Assembly: GCA_003501385.1 (NCBI GenBank)
Contig: DNPN01000280.1
Location: 1 to 7,473 of the forward strand
Source: Rhizobium sp.
Lineage (GTDB): Bacteria > Pseudomonadota > Alphaproteobacteria > Rhizobiales > Rhizobiaceae
Reading direction: 5' to 3'
DNA: 7,473 bases
Part shown: positions 5,468 through 7,473 of the stretch, piece by piece
Numbering within the stretch: position 1 is the first letter of the stretch
How the letters are laid out: each line of letters opens with the position of its first letter
The notes under the pieces: model-generated
Seen by the model: only the letters and a program-made list of their open reading frames with translations
Database searches by the model: none
Told to the model about the DNA's origin: nothing
Made by a program: the position numbers and the translations under genes

Positions 5468-6034
5468 ATGAAAACGCATCTTTTTGCTGCTGCGGCAAGC
5501 CTCGCTATCACTATGTCTGCTGGTTCTCAAGCGCATGCCAACGAGTCCAGCCGTGTTCCGACGCTGATGGAAATGCTGCGGGGGGATGGCGATAAGGATG
5601 AGGCAAAAGCCAACGAGGTAGAGACTGCGCCCGCTGCCCGTTCTCATGCGGCTGGGCAGGTTCCCTATCATGAGCTGATTTCCTCCTATTCCCGGCAATA
5701 TGGCGTTTCGCCCCAGCTTGCCAGCGCGGTGATCAAGATTGAGAGCAATTTCAACGCCAAGGCCAGAGGTGCCCACGGCGAAGTGGGCCTGATGCAGATC
5801 AAACCCGAAACCGCACGGGCCATGGGCTATACCGGCAACACCGCTGGCCTCTATGATCCTGCCACCAACCTCAAATACGGCATTAAATATTTGGCCATGG
5901 CTCATCAGCTGGGTGGTGGCGATATGTGCAGCGCCATTTTGCGCTACAATGCTGGCCATGGCGCGACCCGGATGAACCCGACCTCTAAGCGCTATTGCGG
6001 TCAGGTGCAGGCCATGATTGGCGAGAAGATTTGA
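5468..6034 (+). CDS. Secreted lytic murein transglycosylase (GH23/SLT domain), small form
   Basis: A predicted periplasmic enzyme that cleaves glycan strands to anhydro-muropeptides. From the ATG at 5468 the product is 188 residues with a clear Sec signal peptide: MKTH, a hydrophobic core at 5-18 and AHA at 22-24 as the signal peptidase site. A charged linker (37-55) precedes the SLT domain at about 65-185: KIESNF with catalytic Glu92, VGLMQI at 106-111, NLKYGIKYL at 134-142, and the full RYNAG at 159-163. Cys154 and Cys177 could form a disulfide. A longer reading from 5246 adds 74 residues that hide the signal peptide, so it is rejected. The ribosome site is poor: GGAGA lies 13 bases upstream. 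Unlike the larger transglycosylase at 273-1292 it is not a lipoprotein and keeps the canonical YNAG motif. It could supply anhydro-muropeptides to the neighbouring amidase if that enzyme is of AmpD type. Confidence 0.9.
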   Translation: MKTHLFAAAASLAITMSAGSQAHANESSRVPTLMEMLRGDGDKDEAKANEVETAPAARSHAAGQVPYHELISSYSRQYGVSPQLASAVIKIESNFNAKARGAHGEVGLMQIKPETARAMGYTGNTAGLYDPATNLKYGIKYLAMAHQLGGGDMCSAILRYNAGHGATRMNPTSKRYCGQVQAMIGEKI

Positions 6035-6096
6035 TCGTTGCACTCGCCTGCGGCAATCTCTCCGATGCGAAATCCAATTCGCCATGCTATTGCTCC

Positions 6097-6109
6097 CCGA
6101 TTGAATCGG
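6097..6109. promoter_or_regulatory. 13-base palindrome before the FAD oxidase start
   Basis: CCGATT, a central G, then AATCGG forms a perfect two-fold symmetric site ending 12 bases before the ATG at 6122. The symmetry and position fit an operator for a dimeric regulator, but a palindrome of this size can occur by chance and no cognate regulator gene is in the window. No other copy was noticed. Confidence 0.3.
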
Positions 6110-6121
6110 TTGGGTGTTGAA

Positions 6122-7315
6122 ATGGCGGATCAGGTTTTCAAATATATCGTTATTGGTCGGGGCATGATGGGGGCTGCTGCTGCTCGCTATCTGGGCAGTC
6201 AGGTGGATGGCGTGGCGCTGGTTGGCCCGGATGAGCCAGCCGATAAAGTCAACCATGATGGCGTGTTTGCCAGCCACTATGATGAGGCCCGCATCACCCG
6301 CACCATTGACGGCAATCCGGTCTGGGCCAAGCTTGCCAACCGCTCGATCGCGCGCTACCGGGCCATGGAGCAAGAGAGCGGCACCGTGTTCTACCACGAA
6401 GTGGGATGCCTGATTGTTGCGCCAAAGCCGGGCGGTGAATCGACCTATATTGCAAGAGTGGAAGAGGCTGTGTCGCAACTCGGTGTTGCCACAGAGTCCT
6501 TGGATAGCGCTGCGCTTGTGAGCAGTTTTCCCTATTTTCAATTTGAAACGGGATGTGTCGGCATTCATGAGCGTCAGAATGCGGGCTATGTGAATCCGCG
6601 TGCTATGGTGCTTGCGCAAACCAGACTGGCTGAAAAGGCTGGCGTGACCTTGGTCAACACCTTCGCAACAGCGGTGCGTGATGAAGGTGCCTATGTGTCC
6701 GTGACGACGGCGGACGGGCAGGTGGTGAAGGGCGAGAAAGTGCTCGTGGCGGCTGGTGGCTTTTCCATTGCTCCAGACCTGTTGCCGCAGCCGCTTGATT
6801 TGTCGATCAATGCCCGCACAGTGGCGTTTTTCGAGATCCCGGATGATCAACTCTCGGCCTATGCCGGGATGCCGTCGCTGATTTATGAGCCGACCGGCCC
6901 GGAAGATCACATCTATCTTCTGCCACCGGTGCGTTATCCCGATGGCAAAACCTACCTGAAAATCGGTGGCGATCCCGATGATCTGAAGCTCTTGACCGAG
7001 CCAGCCATTCGGGAATGGTTCAAGAGTGGCGGGCGCGAAAGTACGTGCAATCACCTGAAGCGGATTATTGATGGCTTGGTGCCATCGCTTGCCCATGCGC
7101 CTGTTTCCATGGCGGCTTGTGTCACCTCATTTACGCCCCATGGCTATCCGGCCATTGGCTTCAGCAGCAGCCCGCGCATTGGTGTGTTGAGCGGCGGCTG
7201 TGGCACAGCCGCCAAAAGCTCCGATGAAATTGGCCGTCTCGGTGCTGTGCTTTTAAAGAACGGAAGTCTTGAGGGTGAAGATTATCCGGCGGTTTTTGCT
7301 CCAAGTTTCGCTTGA
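6122..7315 (+). CDS. FAD-dependent amine/amino-acid oxidase, sarcosine-oxidase-like (DAO family)
   Basis: A 397-residue flavoenzyme of the DAO superfamily, closest in layout to monomeric sarcosine oxidase and N-methyltryptophan oxidase, which oxidise secondary amines to an aldehyde, a primary amine and hydrogen peroxide. The N-terminal Rossmann strand and loop is YIVIGRGMMG with the GxGxxG dinucleotide motif at 12-17. The middle (about 85-280) looks like the substrate domain. Near the C-terminus ACVTSFTPHGYPAIG (332-346) aligns with the family segment whose cysteine carries covalent FAD, making Cys333 the likely attachment residue. GGCGTAAKSS (358-367) matches the usual C-terminal flavin-binding segment. 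A TTG start at 6038 would add 28 residues before the flavin motif, so the ATG at 6122 is preferred, although no strong Shine-Dalgarno is visible. It lies 87 bases after the transglycosylase gene, with rnpB directly downstream. The substrate is unknown. Confidence 0.85.
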   Translation: MADQVFKYIVIGRGMMGAAAARYLGSQVDGVALVGPDEPADKVNHDGVFASHYDEARITRTIDGNPVWAKLANRSIARYRAMEQESGTVFYHEVGCLIVAPKPGGESTYIARVEEAVSQLGVATESLDSAALVSSFPYFQFETGCVGIHERQNAGYVNPRAMVLAQTRLAEKAGVTLVNTFATAVRDEGAYVSVTTADGQVVKGEKVLVAAGGFSIAPDLLPQPLDLSINARTVAFFEIPDDQLSAYAGMPSLIYEPTGPEDHIYLLPPVRYPDGKTYLKIGGDPDDLKLLTEPAIREWFKSGGRESTCNHLKRIIDGLVPSLAHAPVSMAACVTSFTPHGYPAIGFSSSPRIGVLSGGCGTAAKSSDEIGRLGAVLLKNGSLEGEDYPAVFAPSFA

Positions 7316-7362
7316 GGCCATTATTGGGGTGGTGTTTCGCGCATCTCTCGTTTAAGCACCGC

Positions 7363-7473
7363 GAACCAGTCGGCCGGGCAGCCGCGCTTTACCAATGTCG
7401 AAAGACGGTAGGGTGAGGAAAGTCCGGGCTCCACGGAAATACGGTGCCGGATAACGTCCGGCGGGGGTGACCC
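7363..7473 (+). ncRNA. rnpB: RNase P RNA (5' part, truncated by window end)
   Basis: This is the catalytic RNA of RNase P, which removes 5' leaders from pre-tRNAs. The diagnostic conserved region GAGGAAAGTCCGGGCTCC is at 7415-7432. Before it are a P2-like segment (GGGCAGCCGCGC, 7376-7387) and a small P3 hairpin: TACC/GGTA (7390-7393 with 7407-7410) and GTC/GAC closed by a GAAA tetraloop (7400-7403). After it, GCCGGA (7446-7451) pairs with TCCGGC (7457-7462) around TAACG, a P8-like hairpin, followed by GGGGGTGACCC. The architecture is type A as in other alphaproteobacteria. The 5' end near 7363 is estimated from the GAACCAG segment that should form P1. The 3' part, including the partner strands of P1, P2 and P4, lies beyond the window. 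A possible -10 (TTTAAG, 7351-7356) precedes it without a convincing -35. Confidence 0.95.

Noticed and set aside
6032..6124. Possible fusion or stop read-through between the transglycosylase and the FAD oxidase, which share a frame with one TGA between
   Set aside because: A stop-free run of 29 codons is common by chance. The FAD protein begins naturally at 6122, just before its dinucleotide-binding strand, and no recoding signal is visible.
5357..7096. A 579-codon open frame on the minus strand across the transglycosylase and FAD oxidase genes
   Set aside because: The plus-strand genes below it have clear family motifs in a single common frame, and the antisense frame stays open because of their codon bias. 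Its translation is rich in His, Arg and Gly without domain-like patterns, and no ribosome site was seen.
1..7473. Search for mobile elements, CRISPR repeats, tRNAs, toxin-antitoxin or defence genes
   Set aside because: No terminal repeats, transposase or integrase motifs, regularly spaced repeats, tRNA cloverleaf ends or defence domains were seen; the gene content looks like core chromosome.

Overview
The window looks like chromosomal DNA of an alphaproteobacterium in the Rhizobiales, most likely the Agrobacterium/Rhizobium/Allorhizobium group. This is inferred from moderate-to-high GC, a PPi-dependent phosphofructokinase of the rhizobial type, a TerB/J-domain protein overlapping an N-acetylmuramoyl-L-alanine amidase gene, and the alphaproteobacterial 5' half of RNase P RNA at the right edge. 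In this group rnpB is, from memory, usually next to mraZ and the division/cell-wall (dcw) cluster, so the window probably sits just outside that cluster.

Left part (1-3372). Bases 1-272 hold no recognisable gene. They contain three consecutive hairpins, the last of which is a good intrinsic terminator for the minus-strand gene to its right. Three minus-strand genes follow, given here in transcription order from the right: pfp (PPi-dependent 6-phosphofructokinase, 3372-2158), a degenerate LysE/RhtB-type membrane protein (2043-1408), and a lipoprotein lytic transglycosylase with a long Ala/Pro/Thr-rich linker (1292-273).

Middle (3373-3713). A 341-base divergent intergenic region separates pfp from the plus-strand genes. 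It carries a perfect DnaA-box 9-mer and a one-mismatch copy 25 bases away, plus small hairpins.

Right part (3714-7473). On the plus strand come a TerB plus J-domain protein, a zinc amidase (Amidase_2 plus peptidoglycan-binding domain) that overlaps it by 4 bases, a small secreted lytic transglycosylase, a sarcosine-oxidase-like FAD enzyme, and the start of rnpB, which runs off the window.

Three of the seven protein genes (two lytic transglycosylases and one amidase) cut peptidoglycan, and a co-chaperone-like protein is translationally linked to the amidase. The window therefore looks like an envelope-remodelling neighbourhood next to core metabolism and core RNA genes. I see no mobile element, CRISPR array, tRNA, prophage or defence locus. 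The content is mostly core genome. The best candidates for something under-described are the TerB-J/amidase pair, the DnaA-box pair in the divergent promoter region, and the degenerate LysE-like protein.
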